A DNA stretch of 5,842 nucleotides from Candidatus Iainarchaeum sp. (GTDB lineage: Archaea > B1Sed10-29), in NCBI GenBank assembly GCA_003551125.1, contig PULY01000017.1, positions 1 to 5,842 of the forward strand. The letters are read 5' to 3'. Positions 4,646 through 5,842 of this stretch are shown here, piece by piece. The notes beneath the pieces are model-generated. The model was not told the origin of the DNA, did not search any database, and worked only from the letters and a program-made list of their open reading frames with translations. Numbering within the stretch: position 1 is the stretch's first letter; every line of letters starts with the position of its first letter. The position numbers were made by a program, and so were the translations under genes.

Positions 4646-5842
<1,197 letters not shown>

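Overview
The window is AT-rich, gene-dense archaeal DNA. Three things point to Archaea. Several genes encode class III (archaeal type IV pilin) signal sequences with an AQIS-x-E or KGQI-x-x-E core. The right edge holds a tandem-AAA ATPase of the Cdc48/VAT type. Starts use GGAG/GAGGT ribosome-binding sites, with TATA-like boxes upstream. Many small, highly charged, unassigned proteins would suit a DPANN or methanogen-like euryarchaeal lineage, but the sequence alone does not settle the phylum.

Layout. Positions 1-1161 (minus) hold a probable two-gene operon: a membrane-anchored coiled-coil protein, then a very Lys/Glu-rich coiled-coil protein that runs off the left edge. A 137-bp divergent intergenic region (1162-1298) separates it from a plus-strand operon of three pilin-like genes (1299-2067): two tandem short pilins (64 and 65 codons) and a larger two-cysteine pilin. 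This operon converges on a minus-strand operon of four more pilin-like genes (3930 down to 2090). Their sizes differ, their N-terminal motifs are partly non-canonical, and two neighbouring pairs overlap. A second divergent intergenic region (3931-4059) carries a perfect 18-bp palindrome and a tandem 10-bp repeat. To its right are a plus-strand site-2-type M50 membrane metalloprotease (4060-4635) and, convergent with it, the C-terminal part of the Cdc48-like ATPase (4646 to the right edge).

How the genes may work together. Seven pilin-like genes lie within about 2.6 kb. A reasonable reading is that the short tandem pilins are candidate main filament subunits, while the four-gene minus-strand set supplies minor or tip pilins. 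Its first and largest member lacks the Glu normally found at mature position 5. No assembly ATPase, TadC/FlaJ-like platform protein or prepilin peptidase is visible, so they would have to be encoded elsewhere. The coiled-coil membrane protein, the M50 protease and Cdc48 are neighbours, but nothing in the sequence proves a functional link to the pilins. The main novelty candidate is the dense, two-operon pilin/pseudopilin locus and its internal motif relationships.
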